From positions 1,178,001-1,242,000 of the forward strand of contig NZ_CP118969.1 in the NCBI RefSeq assembly GCF_029023865.1: a stretch of 64,000 bases of DNA, written 5' to 3'. Made by a program: the position numbers and the translations under genes. Positions within the stretch are counted from its first letter, which is position 1. Every line of letters starts with the position of its first letter. A model generated the notes under the pieces. It was given only the letters and a program-made list of their open reading frames with translations. It did no database searches and was not told the DNA's origin. Positions 9,394 through 17,544 of the stretch are shown here, one piece after another. This stretch comes from Lactococcus lactis (GTDB lineage Bacteria; Bacillota; Bacilli; Lactobacillales; Streptococcaceae).

Positions 9394-11862
9394 ATGATTC
9401 TAAACAAAAAAAGAACTGTAATATTCTCTCTAATTGGTTTAATATTTATTAGTCTATTAACATTGCTATCAGTTCAAACTAAACAGACTAATGCTGAGGA
9501 AGTAGTTACTGTTCATTCAACTGATGTTGATACGGGAGCAACGACACTTACTAGGAGTGATTTCAATGATAATTTTACTTTATCAGGCACTGTTGGCATG
9601 CGTTATCAAGTCGGTGGAGCATTTAATCCTTTTGGTCCTGCTCTAACTGATGACGAAAGGAAAGCCAGATATGATGAAGAAACAGGAATTATCACCTTAA
9701 CCCCCAATCGAAATGACTGGTCAGGCAATTTCACGCTTAATAATCGAATCTCAACAGAACAACCTTTTAAACTTAAAGGTGCTATTTATTTGGGAGATAG
9801 GACAGATGAAGACTGGAGAGATAAAGAAGAAGCTAGCGAAAATGGAGGAACTCCAAGTGGAGGTGCGGACGGGATAGGTTTTGCTTTTCATCCTGAAGAA
9901 GTAGGAAAGGTTGGTTTTACAGGGGCTAACATGGGAATTGGCGGTCTTAAAGGTGCGATTGGTTATAAGTTTGATACTTACTGGAATACTGCGCAGCAAA
10001 GTAATGATGATGATAACCATCGCTTGGGCTGGGAAAATGATCCTGGAAGCAACGCACCTCACGAAGGTAATCCTTTCGGATCTTTTATCGAGACGACAAC
10101 TGAACCTACTCCATCCAACGCTCTCCTTTTGGATTCAGGACGAGTCGTACCTTTTGCAACTGATGCAGGATTTGGTGTAGCCGATTGGAATCAAGTTGCT
10201 TGGCTAGACACAAGTAAGATACTACAAAATTCAGGTGTCAGTCGCCGTGGTGAAATTGGTGATGATATCGACGGCAACCCTGTACAAGGGGAAAGTAGAA
10301 GATTAATTTCCGATTATGGGTATGATGCTAATGATGATTTACTAAGTGGTTCAACTAAAGATGACACCACAGGTTTTCAAAATGTCATCTATGATTATAA
10401 ACCTGGAGATTCAGGAAAAGGAACGCTTCGAATTTATTTGCTCCATGGTATAACAACTAATCCAATCTCATCAGGTGCATTGACGGAAGAGGGCATTGTT
10501 TATGATTTAATTGGTCAAAAAGAAATTGATTCAACTGACTCGCTAGCTTTAGCTGTATCTGCATCAACAGGTGCCTTTCGTAATCTTCAACAATTTAGAT
10601 TTGATTCTTTTGAATACTCAGCGGTAAAAAGATTGACAATCGATAAAATTTGGGAAGATGAGAGCGATATAAACGGTCTAAGGCCCGATACCATTGAAGT
10701 TCAAGTTTGGGCAAATCTTAAAGCAACGAATAATAAAGAAGAAGTTCGACTTCCTTATAAGACCCCAATAGAAATAAGAGCTACAGATAATTGGACCTAT
10801 GTTTATGATAATCTACCAAAATATAATAACGAAGGGCGTGAAATTTTCTATGACGTGAAAGAAATTCCCGTAGCTGGTTATGAGTCAACAAGCCAAAGAT
10901 TAAATGACGAAAATGATTCAGAAATTCAATTTAAACTTTCTAATAAGATTCAAAATCCACTTACCATTTCGGGCGAAAAAATCTGGTTGGATGATGGAAA
11001 TATTACTTCACGACCAGCTCATATCACAGTTCAACTATGGAGAAAAGATGGTGAGCAAGAACGTCAGGTTCAATTCAATGAATTAGCAACCGGTTATCAA
11101 AGCTTTTATGGACAAGTAAATTCTAATGATTTTGTGACACAAGAGACAAATTCAAATAAGAACTGGGAATATACTTTCTCTCACTTGCATGGAACGGAGG
11201 AGATAGAAGAAGGAGTTGAACAAGGAATTCAGTATTTCTTAAAAGAAGAGTTGTCAACTGACTATAAATATCGCTATGAGTCACAAGTTATAGGACGAGA
11301 TATTGTCAATACAGCTATTGAAGTAGAAAAAATGAGCTTGATTGTTAATAAAGAGTGGGATGATAAAGGCTATGAATCTATCAGACCAGAAACAATCACA
11401 ATTCAACTATTGGCAAATAATAAGTTGCAAGGGAATCCAGTCACTATTGGAGTCAGTGAAAAATGGACTTGGGAATTTACCGATTTAGCCATAAGAGATG
11501 AACTGGGCAATGATATTTTATATTCAATTAAAGAAATTGACGTAGCTAAGCATTATCAAGTTGATCAAATTCAAGAAAATAATAAAATTACTTTGATTAA
11601 TAAATTTGTGAAGGAAGAGCCTAATCCTGAAGAAGAGGAGGAGGACAACAACATTAATAATGACGGTGACAGCGAACCTACTAATAATAATGATGGTAAC
11701 TCAAATCATTCAGAAGAAGCACACAACGATGCTAAAAAAGAAACCACAGAAAATCTCCCTGTGGTGGGGCAATATTCAGGATTTTGGTTGATACTTGTTG
11801 GTGCCGCATTACTATTTGGAGTTGTATTGTTAGTGAAGCATAAACAAGAAAGAAAAAAATGA
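9394..11862 (+). CDS. Cell-wall surface protein with L-type lectin-like and Cna-B domains
   Basis: An 822-residue secreted protein. The signal peptide has a KKKR n-region and a hydrophobic core to about residue 33. The next ~350 residues resemble a bacterial legume-lectin-like beta-sandwich: GGADGIGFAFHP, a GxxMGIGG turn, and YKFDTYWN with nearby acidic residues. Three Cna-B (collagen-adhesin B) repeats follow, each opening with K-x-W-x-D (KIWEDESD, KIWLDDGN, KEWDDKGY) and containing xxRPxxIxVQL. Such domains often form internal isopeptide bonds and act as stalks. An acidic Asn/Asp/Glu linker leads to LPVVG, a membrane helix and a KHKQERKK tail. LPVVG deviates from LPxTG at the Thr, so sortase anchoring is likely but not certain. 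A role in binding glycans (plant or host) is inferred. The start has an AGGTG site 7 bases upstream. Confidence 0.8.
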   Translation: MILNKKRTVIFSLIGLIFISLLTLLSVQTKQTNAEEVVTVHSTDVDTGATTLTRSDFNDNFTLSGTVGMRYQVGGAFNPFGPALTDDERKARYDEETGIITLTPNRNDWSGNFTLNNRISTEQPFKLKGAIYLGDRTDEDWRDKEEASENGGTPSGGADGIGFAFHPEEVGKVGFTGANMGIGGLKGAIGYKFDTYWNTAQQSNDDDNHRLGWENDPGSNAPHEGNPFGSFIETTTEPTPSNALLLDSGRVVPFATDAGFGVADWNQVAWLDTSKILQNSGVSRRGEIGDDIDGNPVQGESRRLISDYGYDANDDLLSGSTKDDTTGFQNVIYDYKPGDSGKGTLRIYLLHGITTNPISSGALTEEGIVYDLIGQKEIDSTDSLALAVSASTGAFRNLQQFRFDSFEYSAVKRLTIDKIWEDESDINGLRPDTIEVQVWANLKATNNKEEVRLPYKTPIEIRATDNWTYVYDNLPKYNNEGREIFYDVKEIPVAGYESTSQRLNDENDSEIQFKLSNKIQNPLTISGEKIWLDDGNITSRPAHITVQLWRKDGEQERQVQFNELATGYQSFYGQVNSNDFVTQETNSNKNWEYTFSHLHGTEEIEEGVEQGIQYFLKEELSTDYKYRYESQVIGRDIVNTAIEVEKMSLIVNKEWDDKGYESIRPETITIQLLANNKLQGNPVTIGVSEKWTWEFTDLAIRDELGNDILYSIKEIDVAKHYQVDQIQENNKITLINKFVKEEPNPEEEEEDNNINNDGDSEPTNNNDGNSNHSEEAHNDAKKETTENLPVVGQYSGFWLILVGAALLFGVVLLVKHKQERKK

Positions 11863-11917
11863 TAAACTAAAAAAGAACCAAAGCATTATATAAATTCTGA
11901 CCAGTTCTGTTAAAAGC

Positions 11918-11974
11918 AAAAAAACTCTATTTTCATGGAATCTGAAGATACTATGAAAATAGAGTTTTTTTGTT
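11918..11974 (+). terminator. Strong rho-independent terminator
   Basis: A 19-bp perfect stem, AAAAAAACTCTATTTTCAT / ATGAAAATAGAGTTTTTTT. The A-run and T-run on both flanks make it potentially bidirectional. Confidence 0.9.
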
Positions 11975-12093
11975 GAAAAATTAAAGTATACTTAGTTGTG
12001 CGGCCAAGTCTTGTTTCTTTAACTAAGCAGAAATTCCAAAATTGAATTATTTTGAAGATTGTAAAATTGGAAGGGTTAGAAAGTTTATGTCAT

Positions 12094-12122
12094 TAATGGA
12101 CTACGTTTTTTTATGCTATAAT
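12094..12122 (+). promoter_or_regulatory. Extended -10 promoter of kdpDE
   Basis: TGCTATAAT (TATAAT at 12117-12122 with an upstream TG) precedes kdpD by 27 bases. The -35 candidate TTAATG at 17-base spacing is weak, as expected for an extended -10 promoter. Confidence 0.5.
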
Positions 12123-12149
12123 ATGGACAAGAAAATTTAGAGGCAACCA

Positions 12150-14780
12150 ATGAAAAAGGGAAAACTAAAGATATATTTTGGCTATGCTGCTGGTGTTGGA
12201 AAAACATTTGCTATGCTCGAAGGGGCGCGTGAGGTTCAGAAATCTGGAATTGATGTTGTTTCAGGCTACATTGAACCTCATAATCGACCAGAGACCTCAA
12301 AATTAATTGAAGGGCTCGAAACCTTACCTTTAAAAAAAATAAATTATAAAGGAATTCAATTAATAGAGTTCAATTTAGAAGAAGCTTTGATTCGTCGACC
12401 TCAGGTTATCCTAGTTGATGAATTAGCCCACACAAATTGCCATGGTTCAAGAAATAAGAAGAGATTTCAAGATATTGAAGAACTTTTGAAAGCAGGAATA
12501 GATGTTTTTACAACAATAAATATTCAGCATCTTGAAGGTCTAAATGATGTAATTGAAAAAATAACTGGGATTATTGTAAATGAAAAAATTCCTGATTACA
12601 TATTTGAAGAGGCTGATCAAATTGAGCTAATTGATATTGAACCCGTTGATTTATTAGAACGACTAGATAAAGGAAAAATTTATCAGTTAAACAAAGTAAA
12701 TCAAGCAAAAGAAAATTTTTTTACATTAGAAAAACTTATCGCCCTTCGGGAAATTGCTTTACGAAAAACTGCTGACCAAGTCAATAAGAGCGCTATTCGT
12801 AAAGCTCAAAATAAAAAAAGTATTTATGCAAAAGAACATGTTTTAGTATGTGTTTCAGCCTCACCCTCAGCCTCTCATGTTATTCATGCAGCTGCGAGAC
12901 TTGCAGTTGCATTTAAAGCAGAATTTACGGCATTATATATCGGTGATTTAGAAAATTCTTCCAAAGAAGAAAAAGAAAGACTGAGACAGAATTTACGTTT
13001 GGCTGAACAGTTAGGCGCAAAACTATCTGTCCTTTATGGAGATAATGTTTCTAAGCAAATTGTCGAATATGCTAAAATTAGTCAAATATCAAAGCTGGTA
13101 ATTGGTAAAAGTGTACAAAGTTCATTTTGGAGTAGGGAAAATATTGTAGATTTTATAAGTCAGGAAGCGCCAGAACTTGATATCTATGTCATTCCAAATG
13201 CAAGAGGACAACAAAAAAATACTTCTGGAACTTTGTATAATTTTAAAAAAATCCGGTTTTCATTAAGTGATTTATTGAAAACAATACTGATGCTAACTCT
13301 TGTCACTTCATGTGGGTTAGCCTTCAAATACTGGAACTTCAATGTTGCTAATATAATTATGCTTTATATTTTAGGAGTTCAGATTAATGCTATTTTTACA
13401 AAAGGAAGAATTTTTAGTCTCATATCCTCAGTCTTATCTGTACTTTGCTTTAATTATTTTTTCACAGAACCTTATTACACTTTTGTAGCCTTTAGCTCTA
13501 ATTATCCAATTACTTTCTTAATTATGTTGGCTGCTGGATTAATTACGTCGACATTAATCAAAAGAATTCAAGAACAAGTTCGAGTCTCTGCGGAAAAATC
13601 ATATCGAACAGAAGTACTTTTACAAACGAATAAAGATTTAGCACAGGTTGATTCGGTAGTAGAAATTCTAGAAGCAACAGTTCAACAGTTAAAAAAATTA
13701 CTTGATCGAGATATTGTGATTTATCCAATCAAAGATAAAGTTTTAGGAGATGAATCATATTTTTCAACTGAGTCTTCTAAGTATAATTTAGAAAAATACC
13801 AGAATTTTAATGAGAGAGGTGTAGCTGAGTGGGTAATGCACAATAATAAACGTGCAGGAGCAACGACCAATACATTATCAGCTGCTAATTACTTATATTT
13901 GTCAATTCGTGGGAAAAATCAATCTTTTGCGGTGATTGGTATCCTAATGAAGGACAAAAATGAGTTGGAAACATTTGAAAAATCTATAATTCTGGCTATA
14001 TTAGGTGAAGCAGGATTAGCTTTAGAAAAAGAAATTCTTCGAGAAGTCCAACAAAAAAACGAAATTCAAATTGAGCAAGAACAGTTACGTGTAAATTTGT
14101 TACGTGCTATTTCACATGATTTAAGAACTCCACTTACTAGTATTTCTGGACATGCAAAATTACTGATGAAAAATGATAGCACAATAAATAAACTTCAAAT
14201 TCAAGAATTATCAGCTTATATCTATGATGATTCAATGTGGTTGATTAATTTAGTTGAAAATCTTTTATCTATCACAAGATTGGATGAAAAAATAGAATTA
14301 AAGTTGGAAGCAAATATTATTGATGAAGTAGTTGAAGAAGCCCTTAAACATGTAGACAGGCATTTGAAACAGCATGAATTTAGTTTAAATTTAGCCGACG
14401 AACTCTTAATGGCAAAAATGGATGTGGCTCTTATGATACAAGTGATTGTAAACTTGATTAATAATGCAGTGAAATATACACCAATTAATTCTAAAATAGA
14501 ACTACAAACCAAAAAAATTAATGATGAGTTAGTTCTTGAAGTTTCTGATAATGGGCCTGGGATTACTGATAAAGCCAAAGAAAAAATATTTGATTTATTT
14601 TATACTGACGAAAATCGGCAAGTTGATTCTAAGCGTGGTTTAGGTTTAGGACTTTCTTTGTGTAAAAGTATTATTTTAGCACATGGAGGACAAATTTATG
14701 TTAAAGATAATCAGCCAAATGGAGCAATTATTGGTTTCAAATTACCTTTAGAGGAGGTTTTAATTTCTGATGAACAATGA
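12150..14780 (+). CDS. kdpD: Sensor histidine kinase KdpD
   Basis: Full-length (876 residues) membrane sensor that controls the high-affinity potassium ATPase. The N-terminal KdpD domain (about 1-210) has the Walker A GYAAGVGKTFAML and the LVDELAHTN motif. A USP-like domain spans about 228-350, and four close transmembrane helices (DUF4118, about 375-480) follow. A GAF-like linker leads to the kinase core: phospho-acceptor His656 in AISHDLRTPLTS, N-box NLINNAVKYT, DNGPGI and GLGLGLSL. All key residues are present, so it looks functional. It overlaps kdpE by 11 bases, indicating translational coupling. Confidence 0.95.
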   Translation: MKKGKLKIYFGYAAGVGKTFAMLEGAREVQKSGIDVVSGYIEPHNRPETSKLIEGLETLPLKKINYKGIQLIEFNLEEALIRRPQVILVDELAHTNCHGSRNKKRFQDIEELLKAGIDVFTTINIQHLEGLNDVIEKITGIIVNEKIPDYIFEEADQIELIDIEPVDLLERLDKGKIYQLNKVNQAKENFFTLEKLIALREIALRKTADQVNKSAIRKAQNKKSIYAKEHVLVCVSASPSASHVIHAAARLAVAFKAEFTALYIGDLENSSKEEKERLRQNLRLAEQLGAKLSVLYGDNVSKQIVEYAKISQISKLVIGKSVQSSFWSRENIVDFISQEAPELDIYVIPNARGQQKNTSGTLYNFKKIRFSLSDLLKTILMLTLVTSCGLAFKYWNFNVANIIMLYILGVQINAIFTKGRIFSLISSVLSVLCFNYFFTEPYYTFVAFSSNYPITFLIMLAAGLITSTLIKRIQEQVRVSAEKSYRTEVLLQTNKDLAQVDSVVEILEATVQQLKKLLDRDIVIYPIKDKVLGDESYFSTESSKYNLEKYQNFNERGVAEWVMHNNKRAGATTNTLSAANYLYLSIRGKNQSFAVIGILMKDKNELETFEKSIILAILGEAGLALEKEILREVQQKNEIQIEQEQLRVNLLRAISHDLRTPLTSISGHAKLLMKNDSTINKLQIQELSAYIYDDSMWLINLVENLLSITRLDEKIELKLEANIIDEVVEEALKHVDRHLKQHEFSLNLADELLMAKMDVALMIQVIVNLINNAVKYTPINSKIELQTKKINDELVLEVSDNGPGITDKAKEKIFDLFYTDENRQVDSKRGLGLGLSLCKSIILAHGGQIYVKDNQPNGAIIGFKLPLEEVLISDEQ

Positions 14781-15480
14781 TGATATAAAAATATTGATTT
14801 GTGAAGATGATTTGTCAATTAATAAACTCTTATCTTTGACAATGGAGGTTGAAGATTATAATTATGTAGCTGTTCAAAATGGTAAGGAAGCGTTAAGAGA
14901 GATTATCTCTCAGCGCCCAGATTTACTAATTTTAGATTTAGGCTTACCGGATATGGACGGAAAAGAGATTATTTCTAAAGTTCGTGGATTCTCTCAACTT
15001 CCAATTATCGTAGTCAGCGCCAGAGGAGAAGATGCTGATAAAATAGTAGCTTTAGATGCTGGTGCGGATGATTATTTGACAAAACCATTTAGTACTGATG
15101 AACTTTTGGCTCGACTTAGGGTAAGTTTGAGAAGAGCTAAGTTTTCTGGAAATAATCAAAATTTACTGACAGAAGTAACAACTTTTACTAATGGCTGGTT
15201 GAAAATAAATTATTTATCAAAGTGTGTTTTCGTAAATGAAAAAGAGATACATCTCACACCGATTGAGTACAAACTTCTTTGTTTATTAGCAGAAAATTTG
15301 GACCGTGTGATGACCTACAACTATCTTGTCAAAGAAATTTGGGGGTATTATGAGGAAGATTTTTCAGCACTTAGAGTATTTGCAAATACGCTACGTAAGA
15401 AGATTGAACTTGATTCCAATTATCCAAAGTTGATACAGACACATATTGGTGTCGGCTATCGAATGATAAAAATTGACTAA
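14770..15480 (+). CDS. kdpE: Response regulator KdpE
   Basis: A 236-residue OmpR/PhoB-type regulator. The receiver domain (1-120) has the acidic pair ED near residues 12-13, phospho-acceptor Asp56 in LLILDLGLPDMDG and the conserved Lys of DYLTKPF. The C-terminal winged helix (about 135-233) has the typical LTPIEYKLLCLLAENLDRV and LRVFANTLRKKIE segments. It is expected to activate the kdpFABC genes just downstream when phosphorylated by KdpD. The two gene sets are separated by a terminator, so kdpFABC is probably made from its own KdpE-dependent promoter. Confidence 0.95.
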   Translation: MNNDDIKILICEDDLSINKLLSLTMEVEDYNYVAVQNGKEALREIISQRPDLLILDLGLPDMDGKEIISKVRGFSQLPIIVVSARGEDADKIVALDAGADDYLTKPFSTDELLARLRVSLRRAKFSGNNQNLLTEVTTFTNGWLKINYLSKCVFVNEKEIHLTPIEYKLLCLLAENLDRVMTYNYLVKEIWGYYEEDFSALRVFANTLRKKIELDSNYPKLIQTHIGVGYRMIKID

Positions 15481-15513
15481 AAAGTACTGACAGATTCGTC
15501 AGTACTTTTTTTA
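15479..15513 (+). terminator. Rho-independent terminator between kdpE and the kdp structural genes
   Basis: AAAAAGTACTGAC / GTCAGTACTTTTT stem with a 6-base loop, starting in the kdpE stop codon and followed by more Ts. It is another copy of the ACTGAC / GTCAGT hairpin family in this window. Confidence 0.85.
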
Positions 15514-15576
15514 TGAGAATCTTTAGATTATCTTTATACGAACAACCCAATCTTTACACTCTTTTTATTTTTCAAG

Positions 15577-15585
15577 TGTTAAAAT
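15577..15585 (+). promoter_or_regulatory. Probable extended -10 of the kdpFABC promoter
   Basis: TGTTAAAAT (TG at 15577-15578, TAAAAT at 15580-15585) lies 33 bases before the first small ORF. The TTTACA at 15553 is 21 bases away, too far for an ordinary -35, which would fit an activator-dependent (KdpE) promoter. Confidence 0.4.
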
Positions 15586-15618
15586 AATTTCAACATCAAG
15601 GAGGAGGGAAATATTTTG

Positions 15619-15711
15619 ATGGATTTATTGATGCTTGGAGGATTAGTAGTAAGTTTTCTACTAATTCTGGCTCTAATAGCTTGGTGTGACAAGCAAATTA
15701 AAGAAATTTAG
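15619..15711 (+). CDS. 30-residue membrane miniprotein at the head of the kdp operon
   Basis: The reading frame MDLLMLGGLVVSFLLILALI continues AWCDKQIKEI. It is a single hydrophobic helix followed by a Cys-Asp-Lys and charged end. A very strong AGGAGGAGGG ribosome-binding site (15599-15608) sits 10 bases upstream of the ATG; a TTG at 15616 is an alternative start. The order here is this ORF, kdpF, kdpA, kdpB, kdpC. I recall similarly placed miniproteins ending in a C-D/E-R/K motif in kdp operons of other bacteria, but cannot verify that here. A role in assembly or stability of the Kdp complex is a guess. Confidence 0.6.
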   Translation: MDLLMLGGLVVSFLLILALIAWCDKQIKEI

Positions 15712-15726
15712 AAAGAAGTTTTTAAA

Positions 15727-15807
15727 ATGTTTATTATTTTAGGGATTATTATCATGTTATTGGCGATTTATCTCTTTTATGCTCTGATTTATCCAGAGAG
15801 GTTTTAG
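15727..15807 (+). CDS. kdpF: KdpF, small subunit of the potassium ATPase
   Basis: A 26-residue single-helix membrane peptide, MFIILGIIIMLLAIYLFYAL followed by IYPERF. Position directly before kdpA, length, and the Y-A-L-x-x-P-E-x-F ending all fit KdpF, which binds KdpA and stabilises the KdpFABC complex. It is preceded by a weak AGAAAGAAG site. It ends 9 bases before the kdpA start, with AGGGGGA between them serving kdpA. Confidence 0.8.
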   Translation: MFIILGIIIMLLAIYLFYALIYPERF

Positions 15808-15816
15808 GGGGAACAG

Positions 15817-17544
15817 ATGTTACAAATTATTTTCGTATTGGCAGTGGCCATATTATTAATGATACCTACAGGTAAATACCTTTATCACATAGCAACAGAT
15901 CAAAAGACCTTTGCAGATCCGGTCATGGATAAATTTGATGGCTTTATATATAAATTGATTGCTATGAAAAAACAGCCCATGACTTGGAAAAAATACGCGC
16001 TATCTCTAGTATTAACAAATGCTGTAATGGTTTTTATTGGTTATTTAATTTTGAGAATTCAAGAAATTCCCTTTCTAAATCCTAACCACATTGGGGCAAT
16101 GGAGCAAAGTCTAAGTTTTAATACAGTAATTTCATTTATCACTAATACTAACTTACAAAACTATTCTGGAGAGTCTGCCCTTTCCTATATGAGTCAAATG
16201 ATTGTCATTACCTTTATGATGTTTACATCAGCAGCTTCTGGTTTTGCAGCCTCAATGGCTTTCATTCGAGGACTATCTGGAAAATACAAAGATATGGGAA
16301 ATTTCTATTATGATTTTGTACGAGTGATTACTCGTGTATTACTTCCATTTTCTATTATTGGCGCTTTATTATTGATATCACAAGGCGTTCCTCAGACATT
16401 AGTACATAATTTAACAATTACAACCCTTGAAGGGAAAATGCAAGATATTGCTCTAGGCCCAGTGGCAGCACTTGAAATCATCAAACATTTGGGAACAAAT
16501 GGCGGTGGCTTTTTTGCAGCAAATTCAGCAATGCCTTTTGAAAATCCAAATATTATTACAAATATAATTGAAATGCTATCAATGATGCTATTACCTGGTT
16601 CGATATTATTTGCTTTTGGATATATTGTTTCAGATAGTCATCAAGAAAATAAACTATTAAATTCTCAATTAAAAAGTAAAAGAAGATTTTTCTTAGGAAA
16701 AGAGGCTCGACCATTAATTATCGTAATGAGTGTTTTATTTTTAATCGGGCTTACAATAATTATTTGGGCTGAGTCCAAAGGTAATCCTATTTTACAGCAC
16801 CTAGGCTTAAGTCAAGCTATGGGTAACATGGAAGGGAAAGAAACTAGATTTGGCACAAATATGTCAGCTTTATTTACCGAAATTACTACTGCTTTCACAA
16901 CAGGTTCTGTTAATAACATGCATGATAGTCTGGCACCATTAAGTGGTGGTATTGCCATGATTAATATGATGCTTAATCTTGTTTTTGGAGGAAAAGGCGT
17001 TGGATTAATGAATATGATTCTCTACGTTCTTTTGACAGTATTCATCTGTGGTTTAATGATTGGCCGAACTCCTGTTTACTTAGGGAAAAAAATTGAAGGA
17101 AAAGAAATGAAATTGACTGCTCTAGCAATTATCATACACCCTTTAATTATTTTAAGTTTTACGGCACTAGCCGTTTCTGTTTCCGCGGGTATTGCTGGAG
17201 TATCCAATCCTGGCTTTCACGGTTTATCGCAAATTGTTTATCAGTATACATCTTCGGCAGCGAACAACGGTTCGGGTTTTGAGGGGTTAAAAGATAATAC
17301 CGATTTTTGGAATATTACGACTGGAGTTGCTATATTTTTAGGCCGATATCTCACTTTAATTATTCAACTTGCGATTGCTTCATCATTAATGATGAAAAGG
17401 TCGGTAAATAATTCTGTAGGTTCACTTAAAACAGATAGTGGAACTTTCACCGTCGTTCTATTTGTAATAGTGATTGTAATATCAGCATTAACATTTTTAC
17501 CAGTTTTGGTTCTTGGACCAATCGCTGAATCTTTAACATTATGA
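15817..17544 (+). CDS. kdpA: Potassium-transporting ATPase potassium-binding subunit KdpA
   Basis: A 575-residue polytopic membrane protein, the channel-like subunit of the high-affinity KdpFABC pump. Selectivity-filter-like segments are seen: NTNLQNYSGES, GTNGGGFFAANSAMPFENP, GTNMSALFTEITTAFTTGSVNNM and YQYTSSAANNGSGF. The length is normal for the family and no lesion is visible. The stop codon overlaps the kdpB start (ATGA), which implies translational coupling. Confidence 0.95.
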   Translation: MLQIIFVLAVAILLMIPTGKYLYHIATDQKTFADPVMDKFDGFIYKLIAMKKQPMTWKKYALSLVLTNAVMVFIGYLILRIQEIPFLNPNHIGAMEQSLSFNTVISFITNTNLQNYSGESALSYMSQMIVITFMMFTSAASGFAASMAFIRGLSGKYKDMGNFYYDFVRVITRVLLPFSIIGALLLISQGVPQTLVHNLTITTLEGKMQDIALGPVAALEIIKHLGTNGGGFFAANSAMPFENPNIITNIIEMLSMMLLPGSILFAFGYIVSDSHQENKLLNSQLKSKRRFFLGKEARPLIIVMSVLFLIGLTIIIWAESKGNPILQHLGLSQAMGNMEGKETRFGTNMSALFTEITTAFTTGSVNNMHDSLAPLSGGIAMINMMLNLVFGGKGVGLMNMILYVLLTVFICGLMIGRTPVYLGKKIEGKEMKLTALAIIIHPLIILSFTALAVSVSAGIAGVSNPGFHGLSQIVYQYTSSAANNGSGFEGLKDNTDFWNITTGVAIFLGRYLTLIIQLAIASSLMMKRSVNNSVGSLKTDSGTFTVVLFVIVIVISALTFLPVLVLGPIAESLTL

